Assembly: GCF_022095675.1 (NCBI RefSeq)
Contig: NZ_JAHYSG010000189.1
Span: forward strand, 1-13,363
DNA: 13,363 nucleotides
Direction of reading: 5' to 3'
From: Dactylosporangium sp. AC04546
GTDB taxonomy: Bacteria; Actinomycetota; Actinomycetes; Mycobacteriales; Micromonosporaceae
Numbering within the stretch: position 1 is the first letter of the stretch; every line of letters begins with the position of its first letter. Under the pieces are notes generated by a model. It saw nothing but the letters and a program-made list of their open reading frames with translations, was not told the DNA's origin and ran no database searches. A program made the translations under genes and the position numbers. This document shows, piece by piece, positions 6,357 through 13,141 of the stretch.

Positions 6357-7211
6357 CTAGGCGTTCTGGCGTGCCAGCATCCGGTACTGCTCGATCGGAA
6401 AAGCGCCGTCCGGCCGGACGACCTGCATGGCCACGTGGTCGGCGCCCGCCGTGTAGTACTCCTCGAGGCGCGTCCAGACCCGGTCGGGGTCGCCCCAGTG
6501 GTACAGCGCGTCGACGAGGCGGTCGCTGCCGCCGCCGGCGAGATCGTCGTCCGTGAAGCCGAAGCGCATGAAGTTGGCGGTGTAGTTGGGCATCGCCAGG
6601 TAGGGCGCGAGGTGGGCGCGGGCGGCGGCGCGGGCCGTCGACGGGTCGGTCTCGACGACGACGTTGACCTCCGGTGCGAGCAGCGGGCCGGGGCCGAGCG
6701 CGGCGCGGGCGGCGGCGGTGTGCTCGACCGGCACCATGTACGGGTGGGCGCCCGCCGACCGGGAAGCCGCCAGGTGCAGCATGCGGGGGCCGAGCGCCGC
6801 CAGCACCCGCCGCTCGCGCGGGACCGGGTCGGGGGCGAGGTCGAGCAGGTCGAGGAAGTCGACCATCGCCGAGTAGGGGCGGTGGTACTGGGTGACGAGC
6901 TGGGCGTGGCTGACCCCGAGCCCGAGGACGAACCGTCCCGGGTGGTCACGCTCGACGTCGGCGTACAGGCCGCCGACAACCGACGGCTGGTGCTGCCAGA
7001 TGTTGAGGATGCCGGTCGCGACGACCATGCGGGAGGTGGCCTCGAGCGCCGGCACGGCGTGCTCCACGCTGGGGCTGCCGCCCAGCCACAGGGCGCCGTA
7101 GCCGAGCGACTCGAGCTCCGCCGCATGGTCGCGCTGCTGCTCGGTCAGGGCGGTGGTGCGCAGCTCGCGGCCCCAGATGCCGAGCCGTCCGATGCGATCG
7201 CGAAGCGTCAT
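6357..7211 (-). CDS. Luciferase-like (LLM class) oxidoreductase, probably F420-dependent
   Basis: The product has 284 residues and reads as a complete TIM-barrel protein of the bacterial luciferase family. Recognisable segments are the start L-G-I-W-G-R-E-L, the second strand E-L-E-S-L-G-Y-G-A-L-W-L-G-G, V-A-T-G-I-L-N-I-W-Q near 65-74 and G-R-F-V-L-G-L-G-V-S-H near 92-102. The last holds the His seen in many family members. In actinomycetes these proteins usually bind coenzyme F420 and reduce or oxidise small organic substrates in the cytosol. It resembles the MSMEG_4141-type subgroup, but I cannot confirm that, and the substrate cannot be read from sequence. The ATG at 7211 lies 14 bp behind the lipoprotein stop, so it is probably co-transcribed with that gene and lhgO. 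A G-run directly before the ATG is a poor Shine-Dalgarno sequence. Confidence 0.85.
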   Translation of the reverse strand: MTLRDRIGRLGIWGRELRTTALTEQQRDHAAELESLGYGALWLGGSPSVEHAVPALEATSRMVVATGILNIWQHQPSVVGGLYADVERDHPGRFVLGLGVSHAQLVTQYHRPYSAMVDFLDLLDLAPDPVPRERRVLAALGPRMLHLAASRSAGAHPYMVPVEHTAAARAALGPGPLLAPEVNVVVETDPSTARAAARAHLAPYLAMPNYTANFMRFGFTDDDLAGGGSDRLVDALYHWGDPDRVWTRLEEYYTAGADHVAMQVVRPDGAFPIEQYRMLARQNA

Positions 7212-7225
7212 GCCCCCGAGGTTAG

Positions 7226-7759
7226 TCAGAGGCTGCTGAGGTCGATCAGTTTCGCCAGCTCGACCACCTTCGGGATCGCCTCAGAAGCCTTCTCGTCAGG
7301 TGTACCGGGGGCAAAGCGCAGCGAGAGCTCGATGATGCGCTTGTTGCCGGCGAGCCAGCCGACCTCCACGCCGGGGCCGGCGGAGGCGGCCGCCGGGGTG
7401 GGCATCTGGTAGCCGACGACGCCCAGGCCCGTGACGGGCGTGGCGTCCTTCGGCTGGACCATCGAGGCGAAGACGTCGGCGCCGATCGTCGTCGCGCTCA
7501 CCGAGAGCACCAGGTCGGGGTAGCTCGCGCCGGACGCCTGCAACACGCAGGTGAACGTGTTGTCCTGGGTCGCCGACGCGGCCACGCTCAGGTCGAGGCC
7601 GAGCTTGGCGTTGACCATCGCGAAGTCGAGCAGCTGGCACGCGCCGCCGGACGCGGCCGCCGGCGCCGTCGAGCGCTCGGCGGGCGGCTGAGCACCGGCG
7701 CCGCCGTCGCAGCCGGCGAGCAGCACGGCGCACATCGCGGCCACCAAAACCCTACGCAC
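7226..7759 (-). CDS. Secreted lipoprotein, DUF3558-like
   Basis: A 177-residue predicted lipoprotein starting at GTG 7759. The signal peptide has a basic start (R-R) and a hydrophobic core, and ends in the lipobox V-L-L-A-G-C18. A Gly/Ala/Pro/Ser-rich tether (about 19-38) follows. The mature domain has two cysteines, in A-C-Q-L-L-D (Cys41) and T-C-V-L (Cys71), spaced as in the cell-wall lipoproteins grouped under DUF3558; that assignment is tentative. It would be anchored to the outer face of the membrane, with unknown function. GGTGAG six bases before the GTG can serve as ribosome binding site. The TACGGT overlapping it (7768-7773) also fits a -10 element 8 nt before the start. The gene starts 26 bp after lhgO ends, on the same strand. 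Confidence 0.82.
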   Translation of the reverse strand: MRRVLVAAMCAVLLAGCDGGAGAQPPAERSTAPAAASGGACQLLDFAMVNAKLGLDLSVAASATQDNTFTCVLQASGASYPDLVLSVSATTIGADVFASMVQPKDATPVTGLGVVGYQMPTPAAASAGPGVEVGWLAGNKRIIELSLRFAPGTPDEKASEAIPKVVELAKLIDLSSL

Positions 7760-7785
7760 AGCGGCTCACCGTAGTGCAAACCGAC

Positions 7786-8973
7786 CTATGCGGGAAGGCG
7801 CGCGGCGATGTACTTGGCGATCTCCAGCGAACTCGTCGCCGCGGGGGACGGCGCGTTGAGGACGTGGACCTGCCGCCCGCCGTCCTCCTCGACGATGAGG
7901 AAGTCGTCGACCAGGTCACCCTTCGGCGTGATCGCCTGCGCGCGGACGCCGGCCGCGGCCGGCACGAGGTCGGCGGCGGTCACCGCGGGAACCAGCCGGG
8001 CCAGGCTGCCGGCGAACCGGCGCTTGGAGAGCGAGCGCCGGACCTCCGTGACCCCGTACCGCAGGTGCCGCCGCGCGAGCGCCCACAGTCCGGAGTAGCC
8101 GACCGCGTCGGCGACGTCCCGCGGCCGGATGCGGCCCCAGGTGTAGCCCTCTCGGGACATGGCCAGGACCGCGTTCGGCCCGGCGTGGACGCTGCCGTCG
8201 ACCATGCGGGTGAGGTGCACGCCGAGAAACGGGAACTGCGGGTCGGGCACCGGGTAGATCAGGCCGTTGACCAGGTGGCGGCGGTCCTCGCGCAGCTCGT
8301 AGTACTCGCCGCGGAACGGGATGATGCGGGCCGGCGGGCGGATGCCGGCCATCCGGGCGACCCGGTCGGCGTGCAGGCCGGCGCAGTTGACCAGCCGGTC
8401 GGCGACGATGTCACCGGCGGTGGTCCGCACCACGATCTCGCGGTCGGAGCTGCGGATGCCGGTCACGCGGGCGCCGGTGCGCAGTGTGGCGCCGGCCTTC
8501 TCCAGCAGCGCGGCGAGTGTGACGCACACCGCACCGAAGTCGGCGATGCCGGTCGAGGCGACGTGGATGCCCTCGACGCAGGCGACCTCCGGCTCGTACT
8601 CCCGCGCCTCCTCCGGGCCGACCAGCCGGACCGGCAGCCCGTTGGCCCGGGCCCGCTCGTGCAGCGCGTGCAGGCGGGGCAGCTCGGCCGGGTCGGTCGC
8701 GACGATCAGCTTGCCGGTGACGCGGTACGAAATGTCGTGCTCCTGACAGAACTCGACCATCGACGCACTGCCGGCCTTGCACAGCGTCGCCTTGAGGCTG
8801 CCGGGCTTGTAATAAACCCCTGCGTGGATGACGCCCGAGTTGTGCCCGGTCTGATGTGCTCCCCAGGTGTGTTCCTTCTCGACGACCGTGACCTGCGCAT
8901 CCGGGTGCTCCTGGGTCAGGCGGTGCGCGGTGGCCAGCCCGACGATGCCGCCTCCGATGACCACGTACCGCAC
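7786..8973 (-). CDS. lhgO: L-2-hydroxyglutarate oxidase (FAD-dependent, LhgO)
   Basis: The product has 395 residues, about the usual family length. The N-terminal FAD-binding motif is V-I-G-G-G-I-V-G (5-12). The LhgO hallmark G-H-N-S-G-V-I-H-A-G-V-Y-Y spans 43-55, followed by a D-amino-acid-oxidase-type fold with V-N-C-A-G-L-H near the second FAD contact. The C-terminal P-S-P-A-A-T-S-S-L region matches the end of the FAD site. The enzyme oxidises L-2-hydroxyglutarate to 2-oxoglutarate and passes electrons to the quinone pool. This clears a side product of central metabolism or serves lysine/glutarate breakdown; no glutarate gene is nearby. GTG 8973 has AAGGAG six bases upstream, the best ribosome binding site in the window. 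It is the first of three closely spaced minus-strand genes and is divergent from the membrane protein gene at 9027. Confidence 0.9.
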   Translation of the reverse strand: MRYVVIGGGIVGLATAHRLTQEHPDAQVTVVEKEHTWGAHQTGHNSGVIHAGVYYKPGSLKATLCKAGSASMVEFCQEHDISYRVTGKLIVATDPAELPRLHALHERARANGLPVRLVGPEEAREYEPEVACVEGIHVASTGIADFGAVCVTLAALLEKAGATLRTGARVTGIRSSDREIVVRTTAGDIVADRLVNCAGLHADRVARMAGIRPPARIIPFRGEYYELREDRRHLVNGLIYPVPDPQFPFLGVHLTRMVDGSVHAGPNAVLAMSREGYTWGRIRPRDVADAVGYSGLWALARRHLRYGVTEVRRSLSKRRFAGSLARLVPAVTAADLVPAAAGVRAQAITPKGDLVDDFLIVEEDGGRQVHVLNAPSPAATSSLEIAKYIAARLPA

Positions 8974-9012
8974 GTGGGCTCCTTCGGGTCAGAGGGTCGC
9001 AGGCCTGCATGC

Positions 9013-9018
9013 TAGCGT
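9013..9018 (+). promoter_or_regulatory. Candidate -10 element of a leaderless promoter for the membrane protein gene
   Basis: TAGCGT fits TANNNT and ends 8 nt before GTG 9027, putting the expected transcription start at or beside the start codon. No Shine-Dalgarno sequence precedes this GTG, which agrees with leaderless translation. A -35 is not obvious. Confidence 0.38.
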
Positions 9019-9026
9019 GACCGACC

Positions 9027-10070
9027 GTGGGTGAGCCCGAGACGATCACCGGCGAGCCCGTGGACGACGTGGCCGCCGCGCCGCCGCCAGCACGACCGTG
9101 GCGGACCTGGGCGATCAAGGCGATTCGCGTGCTCGCGGCGCTCGGCATCGTCTACTTCATCGTCGCGACCACGGTAGACCAGTGGTCCGACGTGCAGGAG
9201 ACGTTCCGCCAACTGTCCTGGCCGTCGCTGGTCGCGTCACTGGCCGCGGCCGTCGCGTCCCTGTGGGCGACGATGATGGCCTGGCGCGCGATGGTCGGCA
9301 ACCTCGACCATCCGCTGCGCGTGCGGGACGCCGCGCCGATCATGCTGGTCGGCTCGCTCGGCAAGTACCTGCCGGGCACCGTCTGGGCCTATGTCGTGCA
9401 GATGGAGCTCGGCCGCCGGGCCGGCGTCTCCCGCGCCAAGGTCTTCATCGGCTCGGTGCTCGTGAGCGGCATCGGCGTCACCTGCGGCCTGATCCTCACC
9501 GCGCCCGGCTTCGGCCTGGCGTTCGACGGCGCCGCCAACTCGGAGCACCGCACGTTCGCCGCGATCGCGGTGTGGTCGGCGGTCGTGCTGTTGCCGTTCG
9601 CGCTGATCTGCTGCTACCCGCCGGTGCTCACCTGGGTCGTCAACAAGGCGATGCGGCTGCTGCGCCGCCCGCCGCTCGACCGCCCCATCGGCTGGCGCCC
9701 GATCGTGGAGAGCCTGCTGTGGTGCTCGGTCGGCTACATCGCCGCCGGCGTGCACGTCTGGCTGCTCATGCGGGCCGACCTGCCCGGGCTCCACGGCCTG
9801 GTCGGCGGCGTGTTCGCGATGGCGCTCGCGCTGAGCATCAGCACGTTCGTCATCATCGCCCCGTCGGGCCTGGGCGCCCGGGAGTTCCTGATGGCGATCG
9901 CGCTGACCGGCCTGGGCCTGAGCTGGCCGACGGCGTGGGCATTGACGCTGGTCTCGCGCCTGCTGTTCACGATCGCCGACGTGGCGGCGGCGGGCGTGTC
10001 CGCGGCGGTCGGCCTGCGCCGCATCCGCCACTCCGCTCCCCCGCCGCCGGTGCCCGTCGACGCGCCCTGA
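9027..10070 (+). CDS. Integral membrane protein, lysylphosphatidylglycerol synthase TM-region family (UPF0104-like)
   Basis: The product has 347 residues. A cytoplasmic Pro/Ala-rich tail of about 28 residues precedes hydrophobic segments near 29-49, 66-88, 104-125 (partly polar), 141-160, 177-200, 228-248, 258-279 and 303-329. Family motifs are G-S-L-G-K-Y-L-P-G-T-V-W (109-120), R-R-A-G-V-S-R-A-K (130-138) and A-P-S-G-L-G-A-R-E-F (278-287). The family includes the flippase half of MprF and AglD-like proteins, which handle lipids or polyprenyl-linked sugars at the membrane. No tRNA-dependent aminoacyltransferase domain is present, so this is the membrane part alone and its substrate is unknown. 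The start is GTG 9027, 53 bp from divergent lhgO. Its transcript probably ends at the hairpin at 10084-10132. Confidence 0.85.
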   Translation: MGEPETITGEPVDDVAAAPPPARPWRTWAIKAIRVLAALGIVYFIVATTVDQWSDVQETFRQLSWPSLVASLAAAVASLWATMMAWRAMVGNLDHPLRVRDAAPIMLVGSLGKYLPGTVWAYVVQMELGRRAGVSRAKVFIGSVLVSGIGVTCGLILTAPGFGLAFDGAANSEHRTFAAIAVWSAVVLLPFALICCYPPVLTWVVNKAMRLLRRPPLDRPIGWRPIVESLLWCSVGYIAAGVHVWLLMRADLPGLHGLVGGVFAMALALSISTFVIIAPSGLGAREFLMAIALTGLGLSWPTAWALTLVSRLLFTIADVAAAGVSAAVGLRRIRHSAPPPPVPVDAP

Positions 10071-10083
10071 CCGCCGCTTTCAC

Positions 10084-10132
10084 ACAGACGTTGGCCGATC
10101 AACCCCCTGAGGGCTGATCGGCCAACGTCTGT
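10084..10132. terminator. Strong intrinsic terminator, probably bidirectional
   Basis: ACAGACGTTGGCCGATCA (10084-10101) and its exact reverse complement (10115-10132) form an 18-bp perfect stem. The 13-nt loop can form a further CCC/GGG pair. TTTT (10132-10135) follows on the plus strand, and GAAAG follows on the minus side. It lies between the convergent genes ending at 10070 and 10135 and can end both transcripts. The stop codon of the NmrA-like gene begins directly beside it. Confidence 0.92.
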
Positions 10133-10134
10133 TT

Positions 10135-10854
10135 TCAGCGCGGGGGCGACGCCAGGAACTGCTCGAACGTGATCGTGCCGATGGCGCTGGCCGGGGCCAG
10201 GTGGCCGCCCGAGCGGTAGGCGCGGAAGATCTTGCCCGGCACCCGTACCGGCAGGAGCGGGCGGCGGCGGCCGGCGCTCTTGAGGTACACCTGGAAAAGA
10301 TCTCGAGCGCTGCGGACCTCGGGGCCGGCGAAGTCCTCCAACTCGACCCGCTCGCCGCCCTCGGCGATCTCGGCCAGGCGGCGGGCCACCTCGCTGGTGT
10401 CGACCGGCTGGATGTCGAACGCCGGGTACAGGCCGACGGGGGCCACCGTCAGGGCGCGGGCCAGCGTCCGGACCAGGTTGTGGAACTGGGTGGCCCGCAG
10501 GATCGAACCGCCGCGCTCGCTGATGCGCTGTTCAATGCGGTACTTGCTGCGGTAGTACGGCAGCGGGACGCGGTCGACGCCGACGATCGAGACGTAGATC
10601 AGGTGCTGGTCGTCGCGGACGTGACGCAGCAGGTTGGCGGTGGCGGTGTCGTCGCGGCGGCCGTCGGTCGCGGCGTGGATGATCACGTCGGCGCCGTCCA
10701 CCGCGTCGGCGATGCCGGCGCCCGTGAGCAGGTCGCCGTGGACGTGGCCGGGCGCCGAGCGGCTCAGGCCGCGCACCTCGTGACCGCGCTCGCGGAGGGT
10801 GGCGACGACATCTCGGCCGAGGGTGCCGGTGGCACCGGTGACAAGCAGCATCAT
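10135..10854 (-). CDS. NAD(P)-binding NmrA-like/atypical SDR protein
   Basis: The product has 239 residues. The Rossmann nucleotide-binding motif G-A-T-G-T-L-G occupies 7-13 at the very N-terminus. V-D-G-A-D-V-I-I-H-A-A-T (52-63) is the usual fourth-strand segment. L-I-Y-V-S-I-V-G-V-D (85-94) matches the NmrA-like SDR group, and Y100-Y-R-S-K104 supplies a Y-x-x-x-K pair. R-A-T-Q-F-H-N-L follows, as in this group. These proteins act as NAD(P)H-dependent reductases or as redox sensors; the substrate cannot be told. ATG 10854 is directly followed by a second ATG at 10851, and neither has a clear Shine-Dalgarno sequence. The gene is divergent from the lipoprotein gene at 11001 and ends beside a strong terminator. 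Confidence 0.87.
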   Translation of the reverse strand: MMLLVTGATGTLGRDVVATLRERGHEVRGLSRSAPGHVHGDLLTGAGIADAVDGADVIIHAATDGRRDDTATANLLRHVRDDQHLIYVSIVGVDRVPLPYYRSKYRIEQRISERGGSILRATQFHNLVRTLARALTVAPVGLYPAFDIQPVDTSEVARRLAEIAEGGERVELEDFAGPEVRSARDLFQVYLKSAGRRRPLLPVRVPGKIFRAYRSGGHLAPASAIGTITFEQFLASPPR

Positions 10855-10965
10855 GCATCCGAGGACGGGACAGTCGGCGAAACGTGACAGGCTGTGCTCA
10901 GCGTCTCATCCCGCGGCAGGCGTGTGGCCCACCGGCGTGGCGGTTCGCTGACGCAATCCTTACAT

Positions 10966-10996
10966 CGGGCCGCGGGTTGTGCTTACCCGCGGCCCG
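10966..10996 (+). promoter_or_regulatory. 12-bp perfect stem-loop just before the small lipoprotein start
   Basis: CGGGCCGCGGGT (10966-10977) and ACCCGCGGCCCG (10985-10996) form a 12-bp perfect inverted repeat around a 7-nt loop, TGTGCTT. Its right edge is 4 nt before ATG 11001 and 13 nt before ATG 11010, exactly where a ribosome binding site would lie. No T-run follows. As RNA it could control translation or stabilise the mRNA; as DNA it could be an operator. I cannot tell which. Confidence 0.6.
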
Positions 10997-11000
10997 CAGC

Positions 11001-11207
11001 ATGGCCGCCATGAGACGAACGCTCGCCATCGCGCTCACCGCGCTCGTGCTGTTCGCCGGCGGCTGCGACCGCGCCCGGCGGGCCGCTCCCGCGCCCGCGA
11101 CCGCGCCGACCTCGGCGTCCACTGGCGCGACCACGGTGGACGACCTCCTTCGCGAGGTCGACCAGCAGATTGACGACGATGCCCGGCCCGTGGAAGACGA
11201 GGATTGA
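11001..11207 (+). CDS. Small lipoprotein with acidic C-terminus
   Basis: A 68-residue product from ATG 11001; ATG 11010 would give 65 residues and the more typical start M-R-R-T-L. The hydrophobic core A-I-A-L-T-A-L-V-L ends in the lipobox F-A-G-G-C, giving a mature lipoprotein of about 47 residues. A Pro/Ala/Thr linker leads to T-V-D-D-L-L-R-E-V-D-Q-Q-I-D and a strongly acidic end, P-V-E-D-E-D. I recognise no family. The stop is one base before the ATG of the next gene, which carries its Shine-Dalgarno sequence inside this gene, so the two are co-translated and probably work together outside the membrane. No Shine-Dalgarno precedes this gene itself, and a 12-bp stem-loop occupies that place. 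Confidence 0.72.
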   Translation: MAAMRRTLAIALTALVLFAGGCDRARRAAPAPATAPTSASTGATTVDDLLREVDQQIDDDARPVEDED

Positions 11208-11208
11208 G

Positions 11209-11802
11209 ATGTACCGCATGCTGCGCACCACGGCGGCCCTGCTCGCCGCCCTCGCCGTCACCCTGGTCGCCGCCGCGCCCGCGTCGGCCGCGCCCTCCGC
11301 CGGCGCCGGTCTCGACGCGGCCAAGCGCGCCGTCGCCGACCGGATCGACAAGCGCCTCCAGGCGCTGGACAAGTTCACCGCCACGATCGGCAAGGCGAAG
11401 CACCTCGACGCCGGCCACCGCGACACGCTCACGAAGCTGATCGCCGACAGCCGCTCCGGCCTGACCGCGCTGAAGACCAAGGTCACCGGCGAGACGACCG
11501 CCGCGGCGGTCAAGGCCGACGCGCAGAGCATGGTCAACGACTACCGCGTGTTCATGCTGACGGGCCCGAAGGTCCGCCTGTCGATCGCGATCGACACCGA
11601 GCTGGCCGCCGTCGAGCTGCTGCGCAAGAAGCCGGACGCCGACCAGGCGAAACTGGACGCGGTGGCGCAGTCGCTAGCCGGCAAGGCGGACGCGCTCCTG
11701 GCGATCCAGCCCGGCTCGGACGGCGCCGCGATCCGCAACGCCGTCCAGCCGATCCGCGCCGCGGCCAAGTCCGCGCGCACGACCCTGAAGTCACTCCGCT
11801 AG
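11209..11802 (+). CDS. Secreted alpha-helical protein of unknown function
   Basis: A 197-residue product from ATG 11209. A Sec signal peptide has M-Y-R-M-L-R as basic start, a long Ala/Leu/Val core and a likely cleavage after A-P-A-S-A27. The mature part is Lys-, Ala- and Leu-rich, contains no cysteine, and looks helical throughout, with amphipathic stretches around 44-66, 100-146 and 160-195. The most distinctive segment is D-Y-R-V-F-M-L-T-G-P-K-V-R-L-S (near 117-131). I recognise no named domain. GAGG ends 6-7 bases before the ATG, inside the upstream lipoprotein gene, whose stop is one base away; an upstream TTG at 11170 is less likely. A paired lipoprotein and soluble secreted helical protein suggests an envelope-associated complex, which is inference only. 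Confidence 0.8.
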   Translation: MYRMLRTTAALLAALAVTLVAAAPASAAPSAGAGLDAAKRAVADRIDKRLQALDKFTATIGKAKHLDAGHRDTLTKLIADSRSGLTALKTKVTGETTAAAVKADAQSMVNDYRVFMLTGPKVRLSIAIDTELAAVELLRKKPDADQAKLDAVAQSLAGKADALLAIQPGSDGAAIRNAVQPIRAAAKSARTTLKSLR

Positions 11803-11810
11803 TCCTCCGG

Positions 11811-11919
11811 GCCGGCTTCGCGTTTGGGGGCCGGCTTCGCGCGTTTGGGGGCCGGCTTCGCGCGTTTGGGGGCCGGCTTCGCGTTTGCGGGCCGGCTTCG
11901 CGCGTTTGGGGCCGGCTTC
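11811..11919. repeat. Six-copy GC-rich tandem repeat, 19-21 bp unit
   Basis: GCCGGCTTC occurs at 11811, 11830, 11851, 11872, 11891 and 11911, spaced 19, 21, 21, 19 and 20 bp. The full unit is GCCGGCTTCGCGCGTTTGGGG with CG, C/G and G-run variants. It fills the gap between the convergent secreted-protein gene and the ADP-ribosylglycohydrolase gene, and the last copy overlaps the latter's TAG stop (11919-11921). GCCGGC is its own reverse complement, so any two copies can pair. In one minus-strand frame the 21-bp units read as a heptapeptide E-A-G-P-Q-T-R, but the uneven unit lengths break that frame. Confidence 0.9.
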
Positions 11920-12920
11920 TAGCTCCAGGCGTTGGCCAGCCGGTCGAGATCCTCGCGGTACTCGATCCGCTCGAACCACTCGGCCGGCCAGGCCTCGGCA
12001 CCGTGCACGGCCCCGGCAAACCCCCCGGCCAGAGACGCGATCGAGTCGGAGTCGCCGGACGAGGCGGCCCCCCGGGCGATCGCGCCCACCGGGTCGTCGG
12101 GGAACACAAGCACGCAGAACAGCGCGGTCGCGAGCGCCTCCTCGGCGATCCACCCGGCACCACCGGCCGTGCAAGGATCGGCATCGGGCCCGACGTACCG
12201 CACCGCCTCCTCCAGCCCGTCCAGCGCCGCGTGGCACTCGTCCCACCCACGCTCGATGAACGCCTCCGGCGACTCGACCATCGGCTGCCGCCAGAGGTGG
12301 TCGCCGAGCCATTCCCCTCGGTACACCTGACGCTGTTCACGACACCGCTGCCGCAGCGCCTCGGGCAGCTCGGCGACGGCCATCCCGTCGAGCAGCCAGC
12401 GCACGGCAAAGGCCGACAGCTCGGACGCCGCGAGCCCCGTGGGGTGCCCGTGCGTGAGGGCGGCCTGCAGTTGCGCCGCCCCGGCCCGCTCGTCGTCGGT
12501 CAGACCCGGGGCGATCCCCATGGGCGCGACCCGCATGTTGGCCCCGCACCCCTTGGACCCGGCGATCGTCGCCTCCCACCACGGCTTCCCCCCGGCCATG
12601 GAGGCACAGGCGGCCATGCAGGTGTTGCCGGGCGCCCGATTGTTGTCCGGACTCTGCCACCACTGCAGGAACCGCCCCCGGATGCGAGGCTCGAGCCGAG
12701 CGGCACTGAGCGGCGGCTCTTCAAGCGCACTGACCAGCCCATCACCGACGGCGAGCGTCATCTGCGTATCGTCGGTGACCAACGCCCGCGACGGCAGCTC
12801 CCGCGGCCCCCGGCTCCCGTGCTGCCGCACGATCGCGTCGTACGACAAAAACTCCGTCGGGTACCCGAGCGCATCCCCGAACGCCAGCCCGAAGACGGCC
12901 CCTCGCACCTTCGACACCAT
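11919..12920 (-). CDS. ADP-ribosylglycohydrolase (DraG/ARH family)
   Basis: The product has 333 residues from ATG 12920. Family motifs appear in order: G-A-V-F-G-L-A-F-G-D-A-L-G-Y-P-T-E-F (7-24), the metal-binding T-D-D-T (49-52), P-G-N-T-C (97-101), G-C-G-A-N-M-R-V-A-P-M-G (124-135), and G-D-S-D-S-I-A-S-L-A-G-G (289-300) with Asp290 and Asp292 as further metal ligands. Such enzymes use two Mg ions to remove ADP-ribose from Arg or other residues, or to cleave related ADP-ribosyl compounds; the target is unknown, and no ADP-ribosyltransferase is encoded in the window. GGAGG lies only 2 nt before ATG 12920 but 5 nt before GTG 12917, so the true start may be GTG 12917. A TAGGCT at 12950-12955 could be the -10 element. 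Different tandem repeats lie on each side of the gene. Confidence 0.9.
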   Translation of the reverse strand: MVSKVRGAVFGLAFGDALGYPTEFLSYDAIVRQHGSRGPRELPSRALVTDDTQMTLAVGDGLVSALEEPPLSAARLEPRIRGRFLQWWQSPDNNRAPGNTCMAACASMAGGKPWWEATIAGSKGCGANMRVAPMGIAPGLTDDERAGAAQLQAALTHGHPTGLAASELSAFAVRWLLDGMAVAELPEALRQRCREQRQVYRGEWLGDHLWRQPMVESPEAFIERGWDECHAALDGLEEAVRYVGPDADPCTAGGAGWIAEEALATALFCVLVFPDDPVGAIARGAASSGDSDSIASLAGGFAGAVHGAEAWPAEWFERIEYREDLDRLANAWS

Positions 12921-12949
12921 CGCCTCCAACCACCACCGTGTGTGCCGGA

Positions 12950-12955
12950 AGCCTA
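12950..12955 (-). promoter_or_regulatory. Candidate -10 element for the ADP-ribosylglycohydrolase gene
   Basis: On the minus strand the hexamer reads TAGGCT, a TANNNT match. It would give a leader of about 20 nt carrying the GGAGG at 12923-12927. No -35 match is evident at the usual distance. Confidence 0.3.
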
Positions 12956-13141
12956 GCGACCCCGCTCCGGCCGGGGGTCGACCGCAACCACTACGCACAC
13001 CCGCCCGCCGCACCGCGGGACCCCTTCACGCCGCTCGCCCGGTACCACCACAGCCACGTTCACTACCGGCCCAGTCGACCATCAACCTCCCACCCCCGCA
13101 CCGCCGGCCCGCATCGACCTGCCACATCGACCCGCCGCGCC
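12956..13141. other. Intergenic stretch without a recognisable gene
   Basis: This is the part of the final 443 bp that is neither the ADP-ribosylglycohydrolase promoter region nor the palindrome array. No frame with a plausible start, ribosome binding site and family resemblance was found on either strand. The composition is C-rich on the plus strand, with scattered GTCGAC/ATCGAC words that resemble the centre of the adjacent palindromes but no ordered repeat. Confidence 0.5.

Noticed and set aside
10978..10996. Intrinsic terminator with U-tail at the 10966-10996 hairpin
   Set aside because: No T-run follows on either strand, and it lies between divergent genes, so an ordinary end-of-gene terminator is unlikely.
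10884..11000. Earlier start for the small lipoprotein gene
   Set aside because: It would place about 40 non-hydrophobic residues before the signal peptide and translate through the hairpin. The lipoprotein signal fits only starts at 11001 or 11010.
11791..12312. Minus-strand frame encoding E-A-G-P-Q-T-R repeats as a real protein
   Set aside because: The repeat units of 19 and 20 bp break the heptad, and the rest of the frame is a shadow of the ADP-ribosylglycohydrolase gene.
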